In this document: piece by piece, positions 1-8,763 of the stretch
Layout: each line of letters starts with the position of its first letter
Numbering within the stretch: the stretch's first letter is position 1
Assembly (NCBI GenBank): GCA_028698995.1
Contig: JAQVVM010000003.1
Location: 62,001 to 126,000, forward strand
Direction: 5' to 3'
DNA: 64,000 nt
From: Bacteroidales bacterium
GTDB taxonomy: Bacteria > Bacteroidota > Bacteroidia > Bacteroidales > PXBB01
Program-made: the position numbers and the translations under genes
Notes under the pieces: generated by a model
Seen by the model: only the letters and a program-made list of their open reading frames with translations
Databases searched by the model: none
What the model was told of the DNA's origin: nothing

Positions 1-1
1 A

Positions 2-91
2 ATCGGTGAATTGAGATTTTGTATTTCTAAGAGAATCCATATCAATGATTCAATAAAATTTCATGAATTAGAAACAATGGTGATTTTTTAA
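2..91 (+). CDS. possible C-terminal tail of an upstream gene (partial)
   Basis: The second frame is open from the left edge to a TAA at 89-91 and gives 29 residues (starting IGELRFCISK, ending ETMVIF). The peptide is of mixed composition and not recognisable, so this is only a candidate end of a gene that starts outside the window. If real, it lies 80 bp before the carbamoyltransferase on the same strand. Confidence 0.3.
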   Translation: MGELRFCISKRIHINDSIKFHELETMVIF

Positions 92-99
92 AGTTTTTA

Positions 100-107
100 T
101 ATCTTTG
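100..107 (+). promoter_or_regulatory. TATCTTTG, Bacteroidota -7 box of the carbamoyltransferase
   Basis: Matches TAnnTTTG and lies 63 bp before the ATG at 171. No clear TTG -33 element is visible at the usual 19-21 bp spacing, so the assignment rests on the -7 box alone. Confidence 0.35.
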
Positions 108-170
108 TTAAATTGTTATATGCTTCCTAAGCTCAGAAGCGTGAATTAAAATATTTAATAACAGCATATT

Positions 171-1790
171 ATGTACATTTTAGGAATTAATGGTGGTGTA
201 AGGGCCGGGTATCAGGACATATCGGCTTCACTGCTATACAAAGGCAGCGTGATTGCAGCTGTCGAAGAAGAACGATTAAACCGTATTAAATTTTCTCCCG
301 GACAATTGCCTGAACTTAGCATACATCAGGTACTGAAAATGGCAGGAATCTCCATTCATGATGTTTCTTATGTGGCTTCTCACGGCAGTACATGGGGTCA
401 GGAATATGCCGATAAGCTGCAGTCGTATTTTAAATTTACTTTTGGGCACTGCCCTCCCCTTGCTTTTGTTCACCATCATGATGCACATGCAGCCGGTGCT
501 TTTTACGGCTCTGGATTCGATGAGGCGATGGTTATAACTATTGACGGATCAGGTGATGGTGTATCAACGCAATTAGCCATAGGAAAAGGTCTTGATATAA
601 AAATAATGGAACGTTTTTCCCGTCCCGACAGTCTTGGCATTTTTTATTCAATGATAACGCAATTTTGCGGTTTTAAACGCGACAGTGATGAGTACAAGCT
701 CATGGGACTGGCTCCATATGGCAATCCCGAAGCTTATGATATGACAACATTACTAAGTTATGGCAATGGCCGATACAAAGTCGATGATTCTTATCTTCGC
801 CCCATTCCTCACGGTCAATCACAGCCCATAAGACAGGAAATGATGTTCGGACAGAAACTCATTGACATGTTTGGCCCATACCGTCTTAAAGGCGCACCCA
901 TAGAACAAAATTATAAAGATATAGCCGCATCAGCTCAAAAACACCTCGAAGATGTTATAGTTGACTTGGTAACCGCTTTTCACAAAAGAACGGGTCTTAG
1001 AAAGCTTTGTCTTGCAGGTGGAGTTGCACTCAATTGTCTGGTAAATCAGAAGCTTATGAATCTTGATTTTATAGATGATTTTTATGTGATGCCCGCTTCC
1101 AGCGATGCCGGTATTTCTATGGGAGCGGCCATGTATATAGCTGCCCAAAATGGATTCAAAACAGAAGCTTGTCAGCATGTCTTTTTGGGTAACAATTATA
1201 CAAATGATGATATTTTAAGCATTTTAAAAGCGACAAACATTAACTATAAAGAAGTTAATCCTATAGAAAAAGCGTCAGAATACATAGAAAACAATAAAGT
1301 AATTGCATGGTTTCAGGGGGGAATGGAATTTGGACCCAGAGCACTGGGTGCACGAAGTATTTTGTCCAACCCGGGACATCCCGGCATGAAAGATATTCTC
1401 AATTATAAAATAAAATTCAGAGAATCATATCGTCCTTTTTGTCCATCTGTGACAGAAGAGGATGCCATGAAATATTTTTCTGGGAAAAAAGAAGTATCTC
1501 CTTATATGACAATAACTTATGATGTTAAAGAAGGCATGGGTGTAAAAATCCCGGCTGTGACCCATGTAAATAATACGGCAAGAATTCAAACCGTAAATGC
1601 TTCGCAAAACAAACTATATTATGAATTGTTGTTAAATCTTAAAAAAATAACGGGACATGCAGTTGTGATTAATACAAGTTTTAACACGAACAATGAGCCG
1701 ATTGTGTGTTCTCCATTTGATGCGCTGGCTACTTTTCACAGAAGCGGTATTGATGCTTTATTTATTGGGGATTTTTTGGTTGAAAAGTAG
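171..1790 (+). CDS. NodU/CmcH/TobZ-family carbamoyltransferase
   Basis: A 539-residue protein of the family that makes carbamoyl-adenylate from carbamoyl phosphate and ATP and transfers the carbamoyl group to a hydroxyl, usually on a sugar or a secondary metabolite. The N-terminal Kae1-like ASKHA fold is marked by the HHHDAHAAG metal site (about residues 101-109) and the phosphate-binding DGSGDG. GGVALNCLVNQKL follows, and the C-terminal carbamoyltransferase domain carries FGPRALGARSIL (from about residue 387). Length is usual for the family and all hallmark motifs are present. The acceptor cannot be read from the sequence: the next genes are unrelated catabolic and signalling genes, so its partner pathway probably lies to the left of the window. 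Family is certain; substrate unknown. Confidence 0.9.
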   Translation: MYILGINGGVRAGYQDISASLLYKGSVIAAVEEERLNRIKFSPGQLPELSIHQVLKMAGISIHDVSYVASHGSTWGQEYADKLQSYFKFTFGHCPPLAFVHHHDAHAAGAFYGSGFDEAMVITIDGSGDGVSTQLAIGKGLDIKIMERFSRPDSLGIFYSMITQFCGFKRDSDEYKLMGLAPYGNPEAYDMTTLLSYGNGRYKVDDSYLRPIPHGQSQPIRQEMMFGQKLIDMFGPYRLKGAPIEQNYKDIAASAQKHLEDVIVDLVTAFHKRTGLRKLCLAGGVALNCLVNQKLMNLDFIDDFYVMPASSDAGISMGAAMYIAAQNGFKTEACQHVFLGNNYTNDDILSILKATNINYKEVNPIEKASEYIENNKVIAWFQGGMEFGPRALGARSILSNPGHPGMKDILNYKIKFRESYRPFCPSVTEEDAMKYFSGKKEVSPYMTITYDVKEGMGVKIPAVTHVNNTARIQTVNASQNKLYYELLLNLKKITGHAVVINTSFNTNNEPIVCSPFDALATFHRSGIDALFIGDFLVEK

Positions 1791-1829
1791 TATTTTTTAT
1801 CTGTTTTTAAAATTAAGGAACAAGGCTTC

Positions 1830-2996
1830 TTAAAGATTTCTTCTCTTTAACTCTCTTTTTATCAGGTTTAATTCTCTTGAGGTTTGACCGGCAACAGAAG
1901 TATTTTCCTTTGCTCTGCGCATCAGATAAGGCACAACCGTTTTTACTGGTCCATAGGGAACATACTTTGCAACATTAAATGCTGCATTGGCCAGAATATA
2001 GGAAATGTTATCGCTCATGCCTAAAAGTTGTGCAGAATAAACAGATTTGTTATTATTTTCAATACCCTTTTCGTCTATTAAATCCACCATTATCTGAATA
2101 CTATCTTCATTGTGGGTAGCCACACAAAAGGATGTTATATCTATATTTTCCATCAAAAGACAGATGCATTCATTAAATGCTGAGTCCGTATTTTCTTTAC
2201 TGGTGTGTATTGGTGACAAATAGTTATATTTTTGGGCTCTTTCTCTTTCTTTTTCAAGATAAGCACCCCTAACAATTTTTTGACCCACGAAAAATTTTTC
2301 TTTCCGTGCCTCCAATATTATTTGCTTGAGATGTTCGAGTCTGTCGGTTCTATACATCTGAAGCGTATTAAAAACAATTGCTTCATTTTTATTATATTTT
2401 CTCATCATATCATATGTTATCTCATCAATAACACCCTGAATCCAAGTTTCTTCCGCATCAATAAAAATGGGCAGCCTTGCCTGATGAGCAGTAAAACAGA
2501 TCTTATCCACTCTTTGCACTATGCGTTCATATTCTATTTTTTCACTTTCTGACAAAGGTTGTTTGTTTTGAATTTTTTCGAGAAGTTCAAATCTTGCTAA
2601 TCCTGTCATTTTAAAAACTGCAAAAGGAATACCTTTAATATTTTGAGCCATTGAAATGACACTCAAAATTTGGTTTTCTGTCAAATCGAAAGCGGTCTCC
2701 GACTGGATACCTTCAGCTGCAAAATCGAGTACGGTTCCTATACCGGCATTTTGCAGCTTGTTGATTGTTTTAACGGCATCCTGAATAGTTTCTCCACCAC
2801 AAAAGTGCTTAAAAATTGTAGGTTTTAAAGCCCAAACGATGGGTATTCCCATCTTGATTGCCAAAGTTGTAAAAAAGGTCCCTATCTTTACTAAAGAGGG
2901 AAAAGACATTATCTTAAACAAGTAAAAGGCTCGGCGCAACTCTTTGTTTGAGTTTCCGGAGAAAGCAATACGCGTATCGTTAAATGGTAATTTCAT
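1830..2996 (-). CDS. proline dehydrogenase (PRODH, FAD-dependent)
   Basis: A 388-residue monofunctional proline dehydrogenase. It oxidises L-proline to pyrroline-5-carboxylate with FAD and feeds electrons to the quinone pool; the second step (P5C dehydrogenase) is not encoded here. The TIM barrel is recognised from VLDFAAEG (about residue 92), the flavin and substrate segment QKIVRGAYLEKERERA (about residue 240) and the C-terminal PYGPVKTVVPYLMRRAKEN, whose paired arginines bind the proline carboxylate in this family. Length matches the stand-alone Bacteroidota type rather than the fused PutA. It is convergent with the carbamoyltransferase (39 bp gap). Confidence 0.92.
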   Translation of the reverse strand: MKLPFNDTRIAFSGNSNKELRRAFYLFKIMSFPSLVKIGTFFTTLAIKMGIPIVWALKPTIFKHFCGGETIQDAVKTINKLQNAGIGTVLDFAAEGIQSETAFDLTENQILSVISMAQNIKGIPFAVFKMTGLARFELLEKIQNKQPLSESEKIEYERIVQRVDKICFTAHQARLPIFIDAEETWIQGVIDEITYDMMRKYNKNEAIVFNTLQMYRTDRLEHLKQIILEARKEKFFVGQKIVRGAYLEKERERAQKYNYLSPIHTSKENTDSAFNECICLLMENIDITSFCVATHNEDSIQIMVDLIDEKGIENNNKSVYSAQLLGMSDNISYILANAAFNVAKYVPYGPVKTVVPYLMRRAKENTSVAGQTSRELNLIKRELKRRNL

Positions 2997-3042
2997 AAAT
3001 ATTATTTTTATAACTAACTTAATATAAAAAATTCAAAGTTTT

Positions 3043-4050
3043 TCAGATAAGATGCCATTGAAATTCATGTTTTGAAATACTATCATTTGTATCAAATAAA
3101 ACATTTTTAAACAAAGATTTTAATTGTTTTTTATTAATTCCTTTATAACCAATGGCATGATTATAATCATTCTTATTAAGTATAATTTGTAATACTTTAT
3201 CTTTTTGAGGAAAAATGTCTGAAAATTTTTCTTTCCAGATTTCCGTATAAACCAATTCTGCAAATGAGGAATGAAATGGGCCATCAATAACAGCATCATG
3301 TTGCGTCAATTCCTTTGATGGGTGTAAGCCCATTTTTAAAACTCTGACACCGGATTTATTAAAAAGGTTGAAAAGGTTTTTTGCTAAAATAACAGCTTCT
3401 TCAAGTGTCTGTGACTTATAAAGGCCTTCATTATAGAGCTTTTCAAGCTTGGTATTCTTAATAACAAGCAATGGATAAATTCTGGTTTCCTGTGCACCCA
3501 ACTCAATGATGGATTTTGCAGTTTTTATTGATTTTTCAGGGCTATCTCCCGGTAAACCGGTCATCATTTGCATGCCCAACAAAAACCCATGTTCTTTAAT
3601 TTGTTTTGCTGCTCTTATGACAGTTTCTGAATTATAGGCTCGTTCACTCTGTCTAAGAACCCCGTCATCCATAGATTGCACACCCAATTCAATAACCTTA
3701 ACACCATGTTGACGAATGAAAGATAAATTTTTATCGTTAATAAAATCGGGGCGTGTGGAGATTCTAATACCCTTAATTTTCCCTGCAATTATATAAGTCT
3801 CTGCAATTGATAAAAATTGTTTTTGTACGGGTTCGGGAATTCCAGTAAAATTACCGCCAAAAAAGGCAATTTCAACATAAGAATTTAAATAATCAATTGT
3901 AGAAAGATGCATTTCAATTTCATTTATAATGCTTCTTTCGTCAGGTAACTTACTAACTCCGGTTATTGCTTGTTGATTGCAATACACACACCTAAAGGGA
4001 CATGCCATTTCCGGAAGAAAAATGGGAATATTATAATGTTTAGTCACCAT
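3043..4050 (-). CDS. radical SAM protein, Elp3/YhcC-like
   Basis: A 335-residue radical SAM protein. The 4Fe-4S/SAM motif CPFRCVYC is at residues 17-24, very near the N-terminus, followed by FFGGNFTG, STRPDFI and the ELGVQSMDD strand typical of the Elp3/HemN-like branch. The acetyltransferase domain of true Elp3 is absent. The family is often annotated as tRNA-modifying, but the reaction is not established for this short form. The start codon overlaps the stop of the upstream kinase gene by one base (TAATG on the minus strand), so translation is probably coupled. The C-terminal 60 residues show no motif I recognise. Confidence 0.8.
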   Translation of the reverse strand: MVTKHYNIPIFLPEMACPFRCVYCNQQAITGVSKLPDERSIINEIEMHLSTIDYLNSYVEIAFFGGNFTGIPEPVQKQFLSIAETYIIAGKIKGIRISTRPDFINDKNLSFIRQHGVKVIELGVQSMDDGVLRQSERAYNSETVIRAAKQIKEHGFLLGMQMMTGLPGDSPEKSIKTAKSIIELGAQETRIYPLLVIKNTKLEKLYNEGLYKSQTLEEAVILAKNLFNLFNKSGVRVLKMGLHPSKELTQHDAVIDGPFHSSFAELVYTEIWKEKFSDIFPQKDKVLQIILNKNDYNHAIGYKGINKKQLKSLFKNVLFDTNDSISKHEFQWHLI

Positions 4051-7000
4051 TAATTAATATTTTCGTGAGGTTTTGACAAGGTGAAAATAAAACGACTGCC
4101 TTTGCCAAACTCACTTTCAATATGAATGGTACCACCATTTTTTTCTATAAGATCCTTACAAAGAACCAATCCCAGTCCAGTGCCTTTTTCTCCTGCTGTA
4201 CCTGTTGAAGAGTATTTTGTATCTAATCGTAATAATCTGTCTTTTACTTCAATTGGTATTCCCAAGCCGAAATCTGTAACTGACACATGGATATTGTTGC
4301 CAATTTCTTCTGCATCAATTATTATGCTTCCATTTTTATGAGAAAACTTAATGGCATTTCCAATAAGGTTTCTTAAAACAGTGGAAACAATGTCCTTATC
4401 GGCAAAGACTTTTATCTCTTCATTAAAATTGATATCTATAGAAATGTTTTTTTGATTGGTATTACTTTTTAATAAGCCAACAACATCTGATACAATTACA
4501 TATAAGTTAAGAACAGCTTTATTTACATGAATTAATCCAACTTGCGATCTAGACCACTCCAAAAGGTTTTCAAGCAAGCGGTACGAAAATTCAGCCGTTT
4601 CATTAACATGACCAAGCATGAGTTTAACATTTTCAACATCACTTAAATTTACATCTGACAATAAAAACCTGGTTATGCCAATAAGCGATTGAAATGGGTT
4701 TCTTAAATCATGAGCTAATATTGAGAAAAATTTGTCTTTCATGGCATTAAGCTCATTAAGATCCTCTATGGATTGTTTTCTTTCGTTGACATCAAACGCT
4801 ATAAGCATGATTGTATCTTTGTTATCAAGCCATCTAATAAGTTGTAAATCAACATCATACCATCCTTTTAAAACAGGAATATACATTTCCAGTCTTATAT
4901 CTTTTTTTAAGCATTTTTGCTGTAAAATTAATTTGTCTTTTGGTAAGGGTATAATATCAGTATCGTTATTAAAGAAAGTATTTTTGTATGAGCTGTTTTC
5001 ATTTAATGAGAAAACCTGCTTACTATATTCGTTTGAGAATATAAATTTTTCTGATTCAAAATCCAGTATAAAAACAATTGCATTAATACTATCAAAGACC
5101 TTACTGAGTTGTTCTAAATATTTTTTGTAATTGTCTTCTAAATTTTTTCTTTTTGTAATATCCTGTTTTACGGCAGCAAATTTCAGAATTCTTCCACTTA
5201 AATCTTTAATAGGTGTAATTGTGGCTTCTTCCCAAAAGTAATCTCCATTCTTTTTAATATTTTTAAAAATTCCCGACCAATGTTTTCCATCATTAATTGT
5301 TTTCCATAAATCCTTATAATAAGCTTCATTATGAAAATCGGACTTAAGGATTTTAGGATTTTTTCCTAAAACAAAATCAGCAGAATACCCTGTAAGTCTT
5401 GAAAAGCTGGGGTTAACATATTCAATGTTTCCTTTAGTATCTGTAATGACAATAGAATTATAATTTTGTTCTACAATGGTTTTAAAAAGTTGTATTTGTT
5501 CATCATATTTAATTTTTTCACTCATGTCTTTTACAACAAGTATTCTTTGTTTTCTTTTAGTAAAAATAATCGTATTACCCTCCATCTCAACGTCAATCAT
5601 AAGACCATTTTTTGCTAAAAATTTTGTCTGATAAATTACTTTCTTATTTTCAAAAACATTGTTAATCATTTGATACTCAACTTCTTGTGGAAAATAATCA
5701 TAAAGTCGTTTATTTTTTAATTCTTTAAAAGTATAACCGGAAAAAGATTCAAATGTTTTATTAACATACTTTATAATACCATTATTATGAATAATGATAC
5801 CATCAAATGCACTATCCAGTATGTGATTTAACTTTTTAGCATTTCTAAGTCTAAAATAATATATATAAAACATCAAAACTATTAAAACCAATAGAATAAT
5901 AGACAAAAAAATGATTATAATATTTAAAACAGATTGTTTTTCTTTTAAATAGTTTTCATCTTTTTCCTTAATATAATCATCAATTGCTTTTTGTAAAGAG
6001 ACAATAAAATTCACATCATTGGCCATATCTAAAGAATCATTTACACTTATGTAATTCCTGAAATATGATTGTGCTTTATTATAATCTCTTTTATTAAAAT
6101 AGTAATTGGCCAATTCTGCATATAAATGTGCATTTTTTTTGTTCATCGAATGTATTTGTGCAAGCTCTAATGCTTTTAAAAAATCGGGAAGAGCTTTATC
6201 ACTATTCATTTTCAGATAAATGTTTCCCCTGAACTGATAAGCATCAATCAATCTGATTGAGTCAGTAATATTATTAAGGTACTGAATACCATGGTTTATT
6301 TCTATCAAAGCACTGTCATAGTCTTCTTTAAGAAAAAAGATCTGAGCGGTTAAACTGTAATTGTTATAAAATTGCAGAACATACTCATCATGAGATTCAA
6401 TATTATTAATTAATCTGAGTTGGCTCTCTGCTTCTTTAGCTACCAACATGGCATTATCATAATCATTTACAGAGATGTATAATCTTGCCTTATAAGCCAG
6501 AACATGTGCTACAAGGAAGGGGTTGTTCATTGATTTTCTTATTTCGACGCATTTATTAAAATGGTTAAATGCATTAGAGGTTTCATTCTTTTTTTCGCTA
6601 ATCAAACCATAATTTAAGTAAACAACGGATTGTCCCAACAGGTTTTTCTCAATTAAAAAAATACTTAACGCCTCATTGTAATAACTTTCTGCCAAATCGT
6701 ACAGTTTTTCGGCAAAATACACATTGCCAATATCTATTAATAGCCATCCGAAGATGGTATCAGAACGAAGCTTTAACTCCTTATAAGCATCGCTGAAATA
6801 ACTAAGTGCAATTTTGTTTAATCCAAACTGAGAATAAATATTTCCATAGGCAATATTTACATAAATAATCTGCTCTTTATTATTTTCTTTTTCATAAATC
6901 TCCTTAGCAAGATTTATATATTCTAAGCTTTTATAAGGGTTTGTGACATAATATAAAGAATAACTTTGCATTAATGAATCAGCTATTTCATTTTCAGAAA

Positions 7001-7103
7001 AGCCACTGTTCTTCAAATTGCCATATAAAACACTTGCTTCCTGTCTGTTTCCATACAAAAGAAAAGTCACTCCAAAGAAAAAAATAAATGCAAGAATTCG
7101 CAT
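4050..7103 (-). CDS. TPR-sensor, multi-PAS histidine kinase
   Basis: A 1017-residue membrane histidine kinase. Residues 1-18 are a signal peptide. About residues 30-370 are tetratricopeptide repeats (several SLYLNYG/YYNEALS-type helix pairs) that would sit in the periplasm. One transmembrane helix is at about 393-417. Three PAS domains follow (about 425-530, 540-655 and 660-780), the second with the typical GYSADFVLGKNPKIL start and DITKRK end. The HisKA domain has the phospho-acceptor in FSILAHDLRNPF (about residue 797). The ATPase domain has the N box NLIGNAIKFSHKNG, then DFGLGIP and GTGLGLVLCKDL. No receiver domain or response regulator is adjacent; the only downstream partner is the overlapping radical SAM gene. 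The signal sensed is unknown. Confidence 0.9.
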   Translation of the reverse strand: MRILAFIFFFGVTFLLYGNRQEASVLYGNLKNSGFSENEIADSLMQSYSLYYVTNPYKSLEYINLAKEIYEKENNKEQIIYVNIAYGNIYSQFGLNKIALSYFSDAYKELKLRSDTIFGWLLIDIGNVYFAEKLYDLAESYYNEALSIFLIEKNLLGQSVVYLNYGLISEKKNETSNAFNHFNKCVEIRKSMNNPFLVAHVLAYKARLYISVNDYDNAMLVAKEAESQLRLINNIESHDEYVLQFYNNYSLTAQIFFLKEDYDSALIEINHGIQYLNNITDSIRLIDAYQFRGNIYLKMNSDKALPDFLKALELAQIHSMNKKNAHLYAELANYYFNKRDYNKAQSYFRNYISVNDSLDMANDVNFIVSLQKAIDDYIKEKDENYLKEKQSVLNIIIIFLSIILLVLIVLMFYIYYFRLRNAKKLNHILDSAFDGIIIHNNGIIKYVNKTFESFSGYTFKELKNKRLYDYFPQEVEYQMINNVFENKKVIYQTKFLAKNGLMIDVEMEGNTIIFTKRKQRILVVKDMSEKIKYDEQIQLFKTIVEQNYNSIVITDTKGNIEYVNPSFSRLTGYSADFVLGKNPKILKSDFHNEAYYKDLWKTINDGKHWSGIFKNIKKNGDYFWEEATITPIKDLSGRILKFAAVKQDITKRKNLEDNYKKYLEQLSKVFDSINAIVFILDFESEKFIFSNEYSKQVFSLNENSSYKNTFFNNDTDIIPLPKDKLILQQKCLKKDIRLEMYIPVLKGWYDVDLQLIRWLDNKDTIMLIAFDVNERKQSIEDLNELNAMKDKFFSILAHDLRNPFQSLIGITRFLLSDVNLSDVENVKLMLGHVNETAEFSYRLLENLLEWSRSQVGLIHVNKAVLNLYVIVSDVVGLLKSNTNQKNISIDINFNEEIKVFADKDIVSTVLRNLIGNAIKFSHKNGSIIIDAEEIGNNIHVSVTDFGLGIPIEVKDRLLRLDTKYSSTGTAGEKGTGLGLVLCKDLIEKNGGTIHIESEFGKGSRFIFTLSKPHENIN

Positions 7104-7132
7104 GCCAAAAAGTAATTAAATATCTAAACTTT

Positions 7133-7140
7133 CAAAGTTA
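7133..7140 (-). promoter_or_regulatory. TAACTTTG, -7 box of the TPR-PAS kinase
   Basis: On the minus strand this reads TAACTTTG and ends 30 bp before the ATG at 7103. The identical octamer precedes the DUF4175 operon at 11945-11952. No TTG is seen 19 bp further upstream. Confidence 0.4.
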
Positions 7141-7159
7141 TGATATTTTTTTGAATTAT

Positions 7160-8017
7160 TCAGTTTGATTTAAATATACTTGATTTTATAATGCTTAAAA
7201 TGCTTAGAATAACCACAAAACCAACATTAACAAGGAGACTTATAAAAATAAGTATATACAGCAATGAAAAATAACTACTGATAAAAAGAATGCCATTTTG
7301 AACAAAGTCTCCTATCCATAAAGTAAGTAAGTTAAACAAAAATAAAATAAAAATAAAAAATAAAAAACCATGTAAGGCCCCTCTAGTATCTGCAGGGCTT
7401 AGGGTCATAGAACATCCAATAGCATACAGCACATAAATCATAAAAACAATTTTCCACCATCTCATATTGTTTTGGTCAGAAACAGAAGATAAAAAAAACA
7501 ATATATTGTCCATAAAATCTATTGTTGCAGATTTTAAAGAATTGATATTTAAAAAAATATCATGATTTATTCTTATACGACCGATGAGCTCTGAATTCAT
7601 CCCAAATAAAAAAAAGTATATCAGAAACAATAACAAAGCACCTAAAATGACAGGACCAATACCTATAAAAAAGTTTCCGATATTCTGATAGATACTGTCT
7701 TTTCTGTATGTGTGTTTTATATGTCCCAATGAGTCACCTGAATTTGGTGAAAACAATACGATTTCATGAACTTCATGTCTGAATAAAATGGCAAAAATAA
7801 CATGTCCAATTTCATGAACAGAAGTACCTAACCAACCAAAAACATAAAGATAAATTTTTCTGCCCCAGACCATATAACTTAACTTTTCATTAAGTTTTGA
7901 CACTAAGCTCATTAAAAAAGCCAGTATTATTAATGGCCCTAATGAAATAAAAGTTTGTACTATTGTAGAAAGCACAACTTGAAACAAATAATTAAGAATA
8001 TTTGAAAAAATATCCAC
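7160..8017 (-). CDS. M50-like integral membrane zinc metallopeptidase
   Basis: A 285-residue, very hydrophobic protein with about six transmembrane segments. It carries the zinc signature HEIGH at about residues 68-72 within a helix, as expected for site-2-protease-type (M50) intramembrane enzymes. A second conserved-looking region, near residue 115, is IGNFFIGIGPVILGA. The usual M50 NPDG/LDG third-ligand motif is not obvious, though SPADTRGALHG near residue 207 could supply an aspartate in a similar position. I therefore call it M50-like without claiming a substrate. It is divergent from the DUF2752 gene with only 12 bp between start codons. Confidence 0.6.
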   Translation of the reverse strand: MDIFSNILNYLFQVVLSTIVQTFISLGPLIILAFLMSLVSKLNEKLSYMVWGRKIYLYVFGWLGTSVHEIGHVIFAILFRHEVHEIVLFSPNSGDSLGHIKHTYRKDSIYQNIGNFFIGIGPVILGALLLFLIYFFLFGMNSELIGRIRINHDIFLNINSLKSATIDFMDNILFFLSSVSDQNNMRWWKIVFMIYVLYAIGCSMTLSPADTRGALHGFLFFIFILFLFNLLTLWIGDFVQNGILFISSYFSLLYILIFISLLVNVGFVVILSILSIIKSSIFKSN

Positions 8018-8029
8018 TAGGATGTATTA

Positions 8030-8392
8030 TTGGGCAAATTTATGAATTATTCATTTAAATTTGCATTCGATTTTTTTTTCAAAAGAATGTACCAATCGTT
8101 TATTTTGTGGTTAGAAAGCAAACAAATGCCTTGTTTTTACAAAAAATTTCTTGGCGTTGATTGTCCTGGTTGTGGTATGCAAAGAGCTTTCATTGAGCTA
8201 CTTAAAGGAAATTTTTTGGAAAGTATAAAAATTTACCCCGCATTAATACCCACTATTATCATGTTGGTATATCTTATCCTTCATTTAAAATTGAAATTTA
8301 AAAAAGGTGCAGATTATTTAATTATTATGTTTATTTTTACAGCTTTAATCATTATAATAAATTATTTAATCAAACTAATCATTAACCATTAA
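8030..8392 (+). CDS. DUF2752 small membrane protein
   Basis: A 120-residue protein with the family signature CPGCGMQRA at about residues 45-53, then two hydrophobic helices (about 65-85 and 93-115). DUF2752 proteins are small inner-membrane proteins of unknown function. The annotated ATG is only 12 bp from the start of the divergent gene; an in-frame ATG at 8042 is an alternative start. The gene is followed after 10 bp by the CCC-motif protein, and the two form a probable two-gene operon. I recognise the family but not the role. Confidence 0.8.
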   Translation: MGKFMNYSFKFAFDFFFKRMYQSFILWLESKQMPCFYKKFLGVDCPGCGMQRAFIELLKGNFLESIKIYPALIPTIIMLVYLILHLKLKFKKGADYLIIMFIFTALIIIINYLIKLIINH

Positions 8393-8402
8393 AAAACAAA
8401 TT

Positions 8403-8738
8403 ATGGAAAATCAAACACAACTACGTCAAGAACCTGTACCAAATTCAACTGCTATATTGGTACTTGGAATTATTTCAATTGCTCTTTGCTGGTGTTATGG
8501 CATTATTGGACTCACATTGGGAATTATTGCGTTAGTACTTTCAGGAAAAGCAAATGCAGCTTATAAAGCTGATCCTGATAAATACACAATCGGTTCATTT
8601 AAAAATGCAAAAGCAGGTAGAATTTGTGCTATTATTGGATTATCATTGTCTGCTATATATTTAATTATAATAATTATTTATTTTGTTATTCTTGGCGCCG
8701 CTCTTACTATGGTTCCATGGGAAATGATGAACTATTAA
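8403..8738 (+). CDS. CCC-motif (DUF4190-like) membrane protein
   Basis: A 111-residue protein with a short polar N-terminus and three hydrophobic stretches. The first carries closely spaced cysteines (ALCWCYG, about residues 28-34), followed by GIIGLTLGIIALVLS; the second half repeats the pattern (AGRICAIIGLSLSAIY). This is the two-helix DUF4190-type layout called 'CCC motif membrane protein' in Bacteroidota. It is co-directional with, and 10 bp after, the DUF2752 gene, the usual neighbour of this family. Function unknown. Confidence 0.75.
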   Translation: MENQTQLRQEPVPNSTAILVLGIISIALCWCYGIIGLTLGIIALVLSGKANAAYKADPDKYTIGSFKNAKAGRICAIIGLSLSAIYLIIIIIYFVILGAALTMVPWEMMNY

Positions 8739-8763
8739 AAAAGTTTTTACGGCATAATTAAAC

